Source of the DNA: GCA-2687025 sp964473525
Lineage (GTDB): Bacteria; Poribacteria; WGA-4E; GCA-2687025
DNA length: 64,000 nt
NCBI GenBank assembly: GCA_964473525.1
Contig: CAYYPK010000033.1
Location: 1 to 64,000 of the forward strand
Direction: 5' to 3'
Positions 26,202-35,005 of the stretch are shown in pieces. The notes beneath the pieces are model-generated. The model saw nothing but the letters and a program-made list of their open reading frames with translations, had not been told where the DNA came from and searched no databases. The position numbers and the translations under genes are program-made. The number at the start of each line of letters is the position of its first letter. Position 1 is the stretch's first letter.

Positions 26202-28833
26202 CGTCTGTCTCGGCGAACGACTCTCCCGCGGGGATGTCCAGGCGACGGGCGCCGGCCCGGAGGTACTCCCCGTGCCAGGCGGCGGCGTGCTCGACGGAGC
26301 CGTCGGACGCGTAACGCACGAATCCCAGACGCGCCGCCATCTCAATGTCCACTTCGGGAACCGTCGCCGCGACGGGCTCGGCGTTGCCGTCCCACGCCCG
26401 AGCGTCCGCGTCGAGGGCCACTACGACGTCGCGACGGCCGTCGTCGAGCGTGACCTCCAGGGCAACGTCGGCGCTCGCCGGGGCGGCTCCGTTGCGAGGC
26501 GCGATGGTCAGCCGGCGCGCGGCCACGACCCGCGGCGTGTCTATGTACGGCTCGAGGACGCCGACGAACGCGCTGCTAAGGTCGGCGCCCCCGCGTCGCA
26601 CGAGCAGACGTGGTACCCACACCTCGTCGACGCCCCAATTCGACCCACTGAGCGCCACCCAGCCCTCGGCCGTGAGAGCCTCGGCGTCCTCCGTCAGACC
26701 CGTGTACCTCAGGCAGGGAGCGGCATCGCCGGCCAGCAGCTCGTACCGGTCCTCAACTTGGAACGTGGCGCGCCACGCGTCGGCTGGGTCGCGGTCGACC
26801 CGATACTCCCGCATCTGCCACGTCGCGTCCATGTCTTCGGCTGGGCCTAGGTCCAGGCCGCTCGTCGTCACCTCCGCGAAGTGACTGTTGAGGGCGTACA
26901 GGTGCTCCGATCCGCCGGCTACGCGGAAGATGTCCACGACGTAGGAGGACGAGTCGTCCACGTCAACCAGCAGCGCCGTGCGGTCGTACCGCGTGCCGTT
27001 GACGAGCTCGGGACAGGCCGCGCGCAGTCCGCGCACGACCCGACCCTCGGCCCAGAGGAGCGTGGTGCCTGAGGCCGGCTTCTGGTTCTCCCCGTCGACG
27101 ACTACGGTGTTGTGCGCCGCCGTGGCCTTGTACCAGTTGGCGCGCTCGGAGTACCAACCGCCGTACTGCACGGGCGGATACCCTAGCTCCGGTAGCAGGT
27201 CCAGACCGTGCGCGAAGAGGCCGAGGTTCATTCCGTCCGCGTGGCCGTGTCTGCCGCCGGCTTGATAGTGCATCCACAGCGCGCGACGCTGCGTACCCCT
27301 ACCCGACCGGACGATGCCTAGGCCCCACTCCTCCTTGTTGACGCTGCCTGGTGGGGTCGCGCGTGCCGCGGCCTCCGTGACGCCAGCGCGCATGCCCGCG
27401 AGATCCGGCACGAACCAGTCGTCCGGGATGGCCGCCGCGTCTCCTCCCGCCCCATCCAGCATTGCGCGGGCGAACATCGCATCTCCGGTGATGCCGTGCA
27501 GGCGCCAGAACAGGGTGTACGCCGAGGGTGTCAGGCCTGGCTGTGAGGGGAAGGACGCTCCGGCGTACCTGCCGTAGGGCCGGGCGAAGCCGCCGCAGTC
27601 GCCGACCATCGGGTAGTAGGCGTCGAGGCACCGCGTGTCGTAGTGGAACCGGTACATGTCGTGCAGCCGCGGATGGCGCGCGACCAGCTCGTCGAGGTAC
27701 GTGTCCTCGAGCATGGACACAAGCGACAGGATGTCGGCGACGCCCGTCGGCCCGATGACGGAGTAGCCGCTCAGTCCCTTTTCGCCCGTGACCCCATCCA
27801 CCGCGGTCGCGTCGGCAATGAGGTCGTCGAGCATCTCCGTCACTCGGTGGCGCGATTCCGGCCACCTCAGCGTGGCTTCGGCGGCGATCTGCGTCATCTC
27901 TTCGCGCGGGTAGTTCGTCTGTAGCTTCTTGTGGTCGCCCAGTGAATCCCCGACGATGCGCGTCTCGATGTTCGCCTGGATGTCGGCGAGGCCCGCCTTG
28001 CCCCGTGGCACGTCGATGCTGGAGGCCTTCGCCGCAAGGAACGTCACTGCGTCGGAGTCGGGGGCCAACCCCTCGTAGATTCGGTCGTAGCCCAGGATGA
28101 GCTGGCGGGTCTCCTCGCAGGCGTCGTGCCACACGGACACGTACCCTCGGTGCCCCGCCGTCTCGTACACCAGGCCCTGTGACGCGTAGTCGTAGTCGGG
28201 GTAGATGTCGGCGACGCGGTCAAGGACCACGAGCGCCCGGTTGGCGTACGCCGGATCCTGAGTGACTACGTACGCGCGGGACAGCGCCTCGACGCCCGCG
28301 ACAACGAGTTGCTTCCAGTGTCCGTAGATGAGGTAAGCGCCGATGAAGCGCCACGTCTTGTCGCCGTCGCGGTAGCCCTCGCCGTCGTCCACGCCGAAAC
28401 CCCGGAGCGAGTCGTCGGGCTCTGGATGCTCGACGTTGTAGAGTGTCGCCCTGTCTGCGAGCGATGCGTCGAAGATGCCCGCCCCGTCCAGGCCTGACTC
28501 GTAGTAGCTCGCGAAGTCGTTCTTTGGGAACGTCTCGTCGCACCTCGGGCAGGCGAGAGACCACGGGCGATTCACGGCGTCTATCCGCCAGTCATACATA
28601 GTGACGGACTGCTCGCACGCCGGGCAGTGGCCGTCCGACCACACCATCCACGACCGCGTCATCGTCGGCCCCACGACCATGTCCCACAGCTCGTCGTACG
28701 TGCGGGCCATCCACGGCTCGGCGGCTGCTACGAAACCATCGGCCGCTGCGGCGAGCGTAGGCGACGCGTCGGTAGCGGCGCGCATCCTGTCCAGCGTCGA
28801 GGTCGGATAGAACGCGCTACGTGTCTTCGCCAT
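26191..28833 (-). CDS. Heparinase II/III-family polysaccharide lyase-like protein
   Basis: The 880-residue product has a helical N-terminal barrel followed by the beta-rich heparinase II/III domain, marked by GRHGHADGMNLGLFAHG with its conserved HGHAD and AHNTVVVDGENQ. Near the N-terminus it carries two CxxC pairs (HCPACEQS and CPRCDETFPKNDF) that may bind a metal, which is common in long members of this family. These enzymes cleave uronic-acid-containing polysaccharides such as heparin- or alginate-like chains by beta-elimination. No signal peptide is obvious. GGAG lies 8 bases ahead of the ATG. It is the central gene of a five-gene minus-strand group. Confidence 0.85.
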   Translation of the reverse strand: MAKTRSAFYPTSTLDRMRAATDASPTLAAAADGFVAAAEPWMARTYDELWDMVVGPTMTRSWMVWSDGHCPACEQSVTMYDWRIDAVNRPWSLACPRCDETFPKNDFASYYESGLDGAGIFDASLADRATLYNVEHPEPDDSLRGFGVDDGEGYRDGDKTWRFIGAYLIYGHWKQLVVAGVEALSRAYVVTQDPAYANRALVVLDRVADIYPDYDYASQGLVYETAGHRGYVSVWHDACEETRQLILGYDRIYEGLAPDSDAVTFLAAKASSIDVPRGKAGLADIQANIETRIVGDSLGDHKKLQTNYPREEMTQIAAEATLRWPESRHRVTEMLDDLIADATAVDGVTGEKGLSGYSVIGPTGVADILSLVSMLEDTYLDELVARHPRLHDMYRFHYDTRCLDAYYPMVGDCGGFARPYGRYAGASFPSQPGLTPSAYTLFWRLHGITGDAMFARAMLDGAGGDAAAIPDDWFVPDLAGMRAGVTEAAARATPPGSVNKEEWGLGIVRSGRGTQRRALWMHYQAGGRHGHADGMNLGLFAHGLDLLPELGYPPVQYGGWYSERANWYKATAAHNTVVVDGENQKPASGTTLLWAEGRVVRGLRAACPELVNGTRYDRTALLVDVDDSSSYVVDIFRVAGGSEHLYALNSHFAEVTTSGLDLGPAEDMDATWQMREYRVDRDPADAWRATFQVEDRYELLAGDAAPCLRYTGLTEDAEALTAEGWVALSGSNWGVDEVWVPRLLVRRGGADLSSAFVGVLEPYIDTPRVVAARRLTIAPRNGAAPASADVALEVTLDDGRRDVVVALDADARAWDGNAEPVAATVPEVDIEMAARLGFVRYASDGSVEHAAAWHGEYLRAGARRLDIPAGESFAETDDGE

Positions 28834-28847
28834 GGTTCATCTCCGAG

Positions 28848-29585
28848 TCAGCCGAGGGCCTGGTCGACGGCGAGGGTCAGGTATTCCTCGATCCGGCGCA
28901 ACGCCCACTCTCCCAGCGCGACCGACGCCGTCTCCCGCACCCGCTGGCCTCGGTAGTGTCCCGGTTCGCCTGTCGCGCGGTCGGCGACGGCCGCGAGTCG
29001 CGCGCCGCCCCCTCGGAGCGCCATGAAGATGCTCGTCTCCCACTTGCCGCCGTGGTCGCCCCCGCCGCCGCACGCGAGTGGCTCCCAGAACGGGATCACC
29101 GTGACGCTGGGGGTCGAGCATTCGGCGGCGATGGTGGCGACGGCGTCGGTCTGCACCGTCGGGTAGTGGCCCGTGTAGGCGACGACGGCGCGGCAACCGA
29201 GGTTGGCGAGTCCATCGACCGTCTGGCGCAAGTGGCGCCGGAAGACGTCCACAGTGAACAGCATGTCGCCAGCGTCGGCAGCCCCCGCGCGCCAAGAGCT
29301 TTCGTGGCCTGGCGCGGGGTCACCGTGTACGCCCGACAGGTGCGACGGCGGCAGCACGACACCTCGGAGCGTCTCCGACAGTCTCAAGCAGACGCCGTGC
29401 GCCTTGAGACCGTCCAGGCCCCACGGGAGGTGCTCGCCGTGCTCTTCGAGGATGCCGAGAGGAACCCAGGCGAGCGGACGGTCGGCGATGAGACGGGGCA
29501 GCTCGTCGCCGTAGAGCCACTCGTACCGCCGCTCGATGCGTCGTGAGGGGCGGCGTTGCTGCTGCTCCATCGGTGACGACCCCAT
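28848..29585 (-). CDS. Creatininase-family amidohydrolase
   Basis: The 245-residue protein shows the creatininase fold signatures: WVPLGILEEHGEHLPWGLD (metal-binding Glu and His, usually VPxGSxEQHGPHLPLGTD), YTGHYPTVQ in the position of NGHGGN, and GGDHGGKWETS corresponding to the HAGxxETS motif. Members hydrolyse cyclic or linear amides and include creatininase, MftE and FAPy deformylase. Replacement of GHGGN by GHYPT is unusual. It lies 14 bases upstream of the heparinase gene. The ATG at 29570 is an alternative start. The substrate may be an N-acyl or cyclised breakdown product, but this is only inferred. Confidence 0.8.
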   Translation of the reverse strand: MGSSPMEQQQRRPSRRIERRYEWLYGDELPRLIADRPLAWVPLGILEEHGEHLPWGLDGLKAHGVCLRLSETLRGVVLPPSHLSGVHGDPAPGHESSWRAGAADAGDMLFTVDVFRRHLRQTVDGLANLGCRAVVAYTGHYPTVQTDAVATIAAECSTPSVTVIPFWEPLACGGGGDHGGKWETSIFMALRGGGARLAAVADRATGEPGHYRGQRVRETASVALGEWALRRIEEYLTLAVDQALG

Positions 29586-29604
29586 GGCGCGCGTCGAGGT
29601 GGAC

Positions 29605-30789
29605 TCAGTCGCGCCAGTGTGACGAGCCCTCGGGAGCCGCGTAGGCGATGGCCAACTCCGGCGTTTCGAGCCGCGCGCCGCCCTCGTGCAGGCTGTCCAC
29701 CGCGAACGCCGTCTGACCCGTCGTCAGCAGCGTGCGCTCAACGGGGTACGTGGCGACACCCGTGTGGAACATCTGCTCGATGTTGTACACGAGTGGGCTG
29801 AAGAAGCTCGCCAGACTCGCGCGCCGCGGGGGCATGGGCAGGTACATCTGCGTCGACGTCACGGCCCCGTCGCCCAGCCGCGCGGAGAAGTTGAAGTCCT
29901 CGAGGAAGCCACTCAGCAGGAACATGCTCGCTTTGAGACCGTCGCCGTATTCCATCAAGTACACGACCGGGTCGCTGACATGCGCGCGCGCGGTGTCCAG
30001 GTCCACGCGGAAGTCGCCGTCGTCCTCGGACTTCGGCTTGCGCGTGTGGCTGCGCGACACGGCTGCCCAGAACAACTCGGGGTCTACGCGCCCGTCGGAG
30101 AGCGTGTCCCACGCCGCATCCCCGCGTAGCGCCTGGATGCTCGATACGCCGACTTCGCCGTCGCCGCGCCGCTCCACCATGCACTGGATCGTCTCCAGTC
30201 CGTGGAAGTCGTAGCTGTCCACACCTCCGTAGCACGCGCAGACCGCCTCGCGGACGTCGGCTCCTAGCGGCAACTCGAGGTCGGGGACGCGCCATGTCAC
30301 GGGCAGAGACGAGCCAGCCATGAACGCGAAGCCGAGCTCGCGAGACACGTCGTACATCTCGACCGCCTGCCCCCAGTCGTACGAGAGGTGCTTGTCGTTG
30401 AAGACTGGGGCGGAACGCCCGCTGTCCCGGAACACGTCGGCGATCTGCGTGAAGAACTCGTACCGCGGGTACTTCCGCTGTCCCTTTTCGGTGCTTGGGT
30501 ATAAGCCGTGCTCGCCGACGAGCAGGACGCCGTCCACGGCCAGCTTCTCGCCACCCAGCGTTAGCGCTTCGGCGATGGTTGGGTAAAGTGGGACGCCGAA
30601 CCGTTCGCACCGCTCCTCGCCGAAGTCGTTCTCGCCGATCTGGTCAATGAACATCGACGCCAGCTCGAACGGTGGCATGTGGTGCCGGCCCTGCCAGCCG
30701 TAGCCCTCGAGGAATCGGTCCACGATGTGTTGGGCGTGCGAGTACTTGTGGTAGATCGTGTTGATCGCGGCGATCTTCTTGCGACCCAT
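29605..30789 (-). CDS. Conserved protein of unknown function, first gene of the polysaccharide cluster
   Basis: The 394-residue product resembles a conserved family seen in environmental bacteria such as Planctomycetes. It starts KKIAAINTIYHKYSHAQHI and continues with VDRFLEGYGWQGRHHMPP, TIAEALTLGGEKLAVDGVLLVGEHG, YPRYEFFTQIADVF and a C-terminal half without known motifs. The early part looks like a nucleotide- or sugar-binding alpha/beta domain, recalling but not matching Gfo/Idh oxidoreductases. There is no signal peptide, so it is presumably cytoplasmic. It is the 5-prime gene of the group that continues with the creatininase-like and heparinase-like genes, suggesting a metabolic or regulatory part in the same pathway. 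Confidence 0.7.
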   Translation of the reverse strand: MGRKKIAAINTIYHKYSHAQHIVDRFLEGYGWQGRHHMPPFELASMFIDQIGENDFGEERCERFGVPLYPTIAEALTLGGEKLAVDGVLLVGEHGLYPSTEKGQRKYPRYEFFTQIADVFRDSGRSAPVFNDKHLSYDWGQAVEMYDVSRELGFAFMAGSSLPVTWRVPDLELPLGADVREAVCACYGGVDSYDFHGLETIQCMVERRGDGEVGVSSIQALRGDAAWDTLSDGRVDPELFWAAVSRSHTRKPKSEDDGDFRVDLDTARAHVSDPVVYLMEYGDGLKASMFLLSGFLEDFNFSARLGDGAVTSTQMYLPMPPRRASLASFFSPLVYNIEQMFHTGVATYPVERTLLTTGQTAFAVDSLHEGGARLETPELAIAYAAPEGSSHWRD

Positions 30790-30887
30790 GGCACTCCTAA
30801 CGGGCGGCGGGACGCGAACCCCTCGGCGAGGACAGCGCCGCGATTATCCCACACGGAATGGCGCCTGTCGACCAGGCTGGGTGGGCA

Positions 30888-31784
30888 TCAGGCGCGACGA
30901 GCGGTGAACGTCGCCTCGGCGAGGGTATCGAATTGTGACCGGATGGTCTTGAGCCTCGCGCGCGCCGCGTCGATCTTGGACGCGAGGTCGGCGCGCAGGC
31001 CGCCGACCAGGTCGTCGCCTCTCGCCTGCGCTTCCTCCGCCTGCCGCATGAGCGCGTAGGTGTCCTTGCGCTTGATGCGTTCGACGTCGCTCTCGATGTC
31101 GCGCGCCGCGCGATCCACATCGAGCGCTTCGCGGAACAGCCGACGTTCGCAAGCGTCGGCGCCCTCGTCCGTCAGGTCGTCGCCGTCGTCCAACGTGGCC
31201 GCGATCTGACGCAGACGCCGCACATCCTCCGCCTCGTAGGCGTCGTTGATGAGCGCCATCAGTCGTTCGGCATCGCCCGGATCGACTACACCGTCGGTCT
31301 TGTCCGGGTGGTACCGCTTCGCCAGGCGAAGGTAGAGCGTGCGCAGCTCGGCGGGGTCGTCGCTCTGCCTCGCGGGCGCCGCCGCCCGGCGGGTAGACGT
31401 CGTCCGCGACTCCGAGCCCGGCTTGCCGGTCGTGGGTTCGCCCGCCACGCGTTCCCGCTCCCGCTTGAAGGCGTTGTCCACGCGCCGCTGTAGATGCTCC
31501 GCGTTGCGCGTGAAGCCCTTCTCGACCAGGCGCGCGCGGTATAGCAGCTCCTTGATGTCCAACTGCACACGGTCCAGGTCGCCGTATAGAGAAGCCACGC
31601 GGGCGGCGTATTCGTGCTCGAACGTCGCCAACGCTGCCTCGATGGCCGCGCGCTCGAGGGTGAGAGTGATGATCTTCGCGCGCGCCGCGGCGATCCGCGT
31701 TCGCTGTGTCTCGATGCGCGCTTGCTGCCCGGACTGCTTGCGTGGCGCGACCGCAGCTTCGGCTGTCGGCGCCGCGTCCATCAC
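30888..31784 (-). CDS. J-domain protein flanked by coiled coils
   Basis: The 298-residue protein has a coiled-coil N-terminal half (about 20-115), a low-complexity linker (about 115-145) and a divergent J-domain around 145-200 with the hallmark HPDK in LAKRYHPDKTD. Another coiled-coil segment follows to the end. The J-domain would recruit DnaK-type chaperones. It is not DnaJ, since the zinc-finger and substrate domains are missing. The start is GTG at 31784, overlapping the slipin stop (GTGA), or the next codon ATG; either means translational coupling with the membrane slipin. The pairing suggests a chaperone function at the membrane. Confidence 0.75.
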   Translation of the reverse strand: MMDAAPTAEAAVAPRKQSGQQARIETQRTRIAAARAKIITLTLERAAIEAALATFEHEYAARVASLYGDLDRVQLDIKELLYRARLVEKGFTRNAEHLQRRVDNAFKRERERVAGEPTTGKPGSESRTTSTRRAAAPARQSDDPAELRTLYLRLAKRYHPDKTDGVVDPGDAERLMALINDAYEAEDVRRLRQIAATLDDGDDLTDEGADACERRLFREALDVDRAARDIESDVERIKRKDTYALMRQAEEAQARGDDLVGGLRADLASKIDAARARLKTIRSQFDTLAEATFTARRA

Positions 31785-32545
31785 GCCGGACCCGCAGGTG
31801 TCGTCAACTTGCCCATGAGCGATCGGACGATCTGCAACGGCAGCGGGAGGATCGTCGTCGAGTTATTCTCGGACGCCACCTCCGTGATGCTCTGGAGGAA
31901 GCGCAGGTGCATCGCCGTGGGGTGTGTCCCGAGTATCTCGGCGGAGCTCGACAGTTGCTCGGCTGCGGACAGTTCGCCGTCGGCGTGTATGACCTTGGCG
32001 CGTCGCTCGCGTTCCGCCTCGGCGCGCTTCGCCAGCGCACGCTTCATCGTCTCCGGCAACTGCACGTCCTTCATGTCTACTGACAGGATCTCGACGCCCC
32101 ACTCCGCCACCTGTTGCGCGATGATTCCTTGTAGGTCGGCGCCGAGGCTCTCCTGCTTCGTGAGCAGCGTGTCGAGGTCGGCTCGCCCGAGCACGCTGCG
32201 GAGGGTCGTCTGAGCCACCTGCGCGGTCGCGAAGGCGACGTCCTCGACGCCCAATATCGCACGGCTCGGGTCCACGATGCGGCGGTACACGACCGCGTTG
32301 ACCGTCACGGAGACGTTGTCGCGCGTGATGACGTCCTGCGGCGGGATATCGTCGGTGTAGATGCGCAGATCGACCTTGACGACGCGATCCACGAACGGGA
32401 GCAGCACGATGAGGCCCGGCCCGCGCACGCCCCGGAACCGGCCGAGTCGGAACACGACGGCGCGCTCGTATTCGCGCAGCACGCGGAACGTGTTGACGAG
32501 GACCAGAATCGCGACGGCCGCGCCTACGGCCCACTGAAAGAACAT
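31781..32545 (-). CDS. Slipin/stomatin-like SPFH membrane protein
   Basis: The product, about 254 residues from the ATG at 32545, has an N-terminal membrane helix (QWAVGAAVAILVLVNTF). An SPFH/band 7 domain follows: VLREYERAVVFRLGRF, GPGLIVLLPFVDRVVKVDLR, NAVVYRRIVDPSRAI and RSVLGRADLDTLLT. It ends with the alanine/glutamate-rich helix KRALAKRAEAERERRAKVI. Slipins form oligomeric scaffolds in membranes and usually partner with an NfeD-type protein. None is adjacent here; a J-domain protein is coupled instead. Upstream in-frame starts exist to 32593 but lack a better ribosome site. Confidence 0.88.
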   Translation of the reverse strand: MFFQWAVGAAVAILVLVNTFRVLREYERAVVFRLGRFRGVRGPGLIVLLPFVDRVVKVDLRIYTDDIPPQDVITRDNVSVTVNAVVYRRIVDPSRAILGVEDVAFATAQVAQTTLRSVLGRADLDTLLTKQESLGADLQGIIAQQVAEWGVEILSVDMKDVQLPETMKRALAKRAEAERERRAKVIHADGELSAAEQLSSSAEILGTHPTAMHLRFLQSITEVASENNSTTILPLPLQIVRSLMGKLTTPAGPA

Positions 32546-32710
32546 GCGATGTCCACGGGAGAAGTGACTGCGGATGAGCGCGCGGGACGCCACCCGATTA
32601 TGCCACCGGTCGGCCGGCCAGGGAAGGCGCGTAGACAGCTAGGCGAGGGCGGGAGAGTTGGGGCGCCGCCGGCCGTTGGTTGACGCGGCAGCGCCGAGAG
32701 GACGGTCTCG

Positions 32711-33229
32711 CTACGTCAGCTCGGATATCGCGGAGATCGCCGCGCCATAGTCCGGCTGATCGGTGAACTCGGGGACGATCTGCTTGTATCGCACCACGCC
32801 GGACCCGTCGATAACCCACACGCTGCGGGCGAGCAAGCCGAACTCCTTTATGCGAATGCCGAACGCCAGCCCGAACGAATGGTCGCGGTAGTCCGACAGC
32901 AGCGTCACGTTGTCGACATCGGCCGCGCCGCACCACCGCTCCTGCGCGGGCGGGAGGTCCATGCTGACGACCACTACGGCGACATCGTCGCCCAAGCCGG
33001 CGGCAATCTCACTGAAGCGTCTGCCCATCGCGTCGCACACGCCCGTGTCGAGACACGGGACGACGCTCAGCACGAGTGTCTTGCCCGCGTAGTCGGCGAG
33101 CGAAGCCATGTCACCTAGTCCGTTAGCGATGCTGAAGGCCGGCGCGTTGTCGCCGACCTCCACGGCTTCTCCGAGGAGGGTGACGGGGTCGCCTTGGAAG
33201 ACCTGGATTCCAGTGTGTTCTGTAGCCAT
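32711..33229 (-). CDS. tpx: Thiol peroxidase (Tpx-type peroxiredoxin)
   Basis: From the ATG at 33229 the protein has 172 residues and aligns with Tpx: VGDNAPAFSIAN, LSVVPCLDTGVCDAM with peroxidatic Cys65, and PPAQERWCGAADVDNVTLLSDYRDHSFG with resolving Cys100, the atypical 2-Cys arrangement of this class. An additional Cys59 lies in VPC. It reduces hydroperoxides using thioredoxin. A 17-codon upstream extension is possible but has no homology. It stands alone between two unrelated genes. Confidence 0.93.
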   Translation of the reverse strand: MATEHTGIQVFQGDPVTLLGEAVEVGDNAPAFSIANGLGDMASLADYAGKTLVLSVVPCLDTGVCDAMGRRFSEIAAGLGDDVAVVVVSMDLPPAQERWCGAADVDNVTLLSDYRDHSFGLAFGIRIKEFGLLARSVWVIDGSGVVRYKQIVPEFTDQPDYGAAISAISELT

Positions 33230-33330
33230 GTGGCTGCGTGCCTTTCTTCTGTGTGGCAATGGGTCGCGTCGCGCGACCATCGGTGAGTGTAGGCCGCGCG
33301 AGCGCGAATAACCAAATCGTGGGAGACGCC

Positions 33331-34326
33331 TCAGAGGCTCTTGAGGAACTCGCCGATCTCCGCGTCGGTGCGCTGGCTGGTGGAGCAGAACACCCCGTAC
33401 ACGAGCGGGAGCCGTGCGGCAAGGGCGTCCCAGGCGGGATGCGGTCGCACGCAGATCCAGTTATCGGGCCAGGCGTCCGGTGTCTGGATGCTGGGATCGT
33501 CCGGGTCGAACAGCTCCGTATCGGCGACCTGGATGCGTCGGTCGGTCGGCGACCGGTGGCCCAGACACCTGAACCCATGGCTCCGCATGAGAGCCAGCGT
33601 GTCGCTCGCGGTGCGGTTGTGCCCGCCCGGGTGCATGCCGTGGTTCAGCTCCAGCAGCACGCACTGCACGGAGGGAGACGCGAGCAGCTCGGGGGCGCCG
33701 TTCAGCGCCTGCCACTCGTACCCCTCCACGTCGATCTTGATGGTCACCGGGCCGGGCAGACTGGCCGCCTGGAACAGGTTGTCCAGGCGCCGCACCGGCA
33801 CGGGCACGGCCTCCTGCTCGTCGCCCCTGCCCTCGTCCCATCCGGCGACGAACGACGCGCCGGTGCCGTAGTCGGACATCGGCAGCTCGCCCTCCTCGTC
33901 GCCCGCAGCGACTGCGTACGCGGCGACCGTGCTGGAGAGGCCGTTGGCGTCGATGTTCTCGCGGACCCAGCGGAAGTTGCGGGGCAGCGGCTCCAGCGCG
34001 TGGACCTGCAACGGCGCCGCTGTGCCCCGGGCCGCGAGGAGGCTGAAATACCCAAGGTTCGCCCCAACATCGATGAACGTGCCCCCGTTCCGGGTCATGA
34101 ACAGGGCAAGCATGGAGATGAGGGGCTCGTACGGGCACGTGCCGCCCAGCTTCATCATAGACATCATGACGGCGTTGTGTGGCGGGCCGCAGAGGTGGAA
34201 CCCGAACGGCGTAGGGATGCGAGTAGGAACGTCGTCCACGCCCATGAGAGGATGCAGGACGGTGGCGTTGTCAGGGCGGTTCTCGATACGCCCCGCCAGT
34301 TCGTACACCAGCGACATTCGGCTCAA
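33331..34326 (-). CDS. FkbM-family methyltransferase
   Basis: The 331-residue product carries the FkbM methyltransferase domain: GGTFIDVGANLGYFSLLAA (motif I, about residues 81-99), VHALEPLPRNF, and TIKIDVEGYEWQALNGA, the typical C-terminal region. FkbM enzymes O-methylate polyketides, sugars or other small molecules. The TTG start at 34326 has GGAG 8 bases upstream; an ATG 9 bases further in is an alternative. There is no biosynthetic cluster around it, so the substrate, possibly a surface sugar, is unknown. Confidence 0.85.
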   Translation of the reverse strand: MSRMSLVYELAGRIENRPDNATVLHPLMGVDDVPTRIPTPFGFHLCGPPHNAVMMSMMKLGGTCPYEPLISMLALFMTRNGGTFIDVGANLGYFSLLAARGTAAPLQVHALEPLPRNFRWVRENIDANGLSSTVAAYAVAAGDEEGELPMSDYGTGASFVAGWDEGRGDEQEAVPVPVRRLDNLFQAASLPGPVTIKIDVEGYEWQALNGAPELLASPSVQCVLLELNHGMHPGGHNRTASDTLALMRSHGFRCLGHRSPTDRRIQVADTELFDPDDPSIQTPDAWPDNWICVRPHPAWDALAARLPLVYGVFCSTSQRTDAEIGEFLKSL

Positions 34327-34357
34327 AGGTCGTGCTCCGTGTGTAATGACGCGTCGA

Positions 34358-35005
34358 CTATCGCACCTCGACGATCGCTTCGCGGATGGGGCCTAGCGGG
34401 CGCCCGTGGTACGTGATGTCCGCAGTAACGACATGGCGCCGAGGGGCAGCGTCGGCTGGCGCGGTGACCCGAAACGGCACGGCTCCTTCGGACTTCGCCG
34501 GGATCGTCGCGCGCGCCGCGCTGGGAGCGCCCCACCCGTCGGGCGTGCGCAGCTGGACACGGACGTCGCGCGCTTCGGCCGAGTGGTTCGTCACGCGCGC
34601 CTGCACCGTGATGACATCCCCGGGCCGGGCGCTCTGCTCGTACGGGTCACACCGGATCCAGTGCGCATCGAGGGCGTAGTTCGGATGCTCCCACGCCGAC
34701 AGCTCGCCGAAGGTACGCTCCCGCTCCGCCAGGTTGGCGCGCATCTGGGCCAGTTGGGCGTCCGTGAAGGTGAACGCGCGGTCGACGTGGCAGTTGAAGA
34801 TGTGCGTGGGCGCCAACTCCTGCAACAGGGCGACACACCGGTCGTACCCGACGCCGCTTCCCAGCAGGTTGCGGTTGTTGGCGCAGTAGTCGTCCATCCC
34901 TCCGGGCGTGAAGGAGTCACCCGAGAAGAACAGGCGCGTTCCGTGACCCTCCACGAGCAGCCCACCGTGGTAGTACGTCTGCCCGGGGAAGTGGTACGCG
35001 GTCAT
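34358..35005 (-). CDS. C-terminal part of a frameshifted double metallo-beta-lactamase protein
   Basis: This frame encodes the continuation of the protein starting at 36158. Reading upstream of the ATG at 35005 it carries on sensibly (RVDRITGDGESWIWNEFR) to about 35075, where it should join the other frame. It completes the second metallo-beta-lactamase domain with HFPGQTYYHGGLL, FFSGDSFTPGG (metal-ligand Asp) and FNCHVDRAF, then ends in a beta-sandwich of about 90 residues (DVITVQARVTNHSAEARDVRV) resembling an Ig-like or alpha-galactosidase-associated domain. It is not believed to be an independent gene. The break is either a one-base sequence error or a real mutation. Confidence 0.65.
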   Translation of the reverse strand: MTAYHFPGQTYYHGGLLVEGHGTRLFFSGDSFTPGGMDDYCANNRNLLGSGVGYDRCVALLQELAPTHIFNCHVDRAFTFTDAQLAQMRANLAERERTFGELSAWEHPNYALDAHWIRCDPYEQSARPGDVITVQARVTNHSAEARDVRVQLRTPDGWGAPSAARATIPAKSEGAVPFRVTAPADAAPRRHVVTADITYHGRPLGPIREAIVEVR

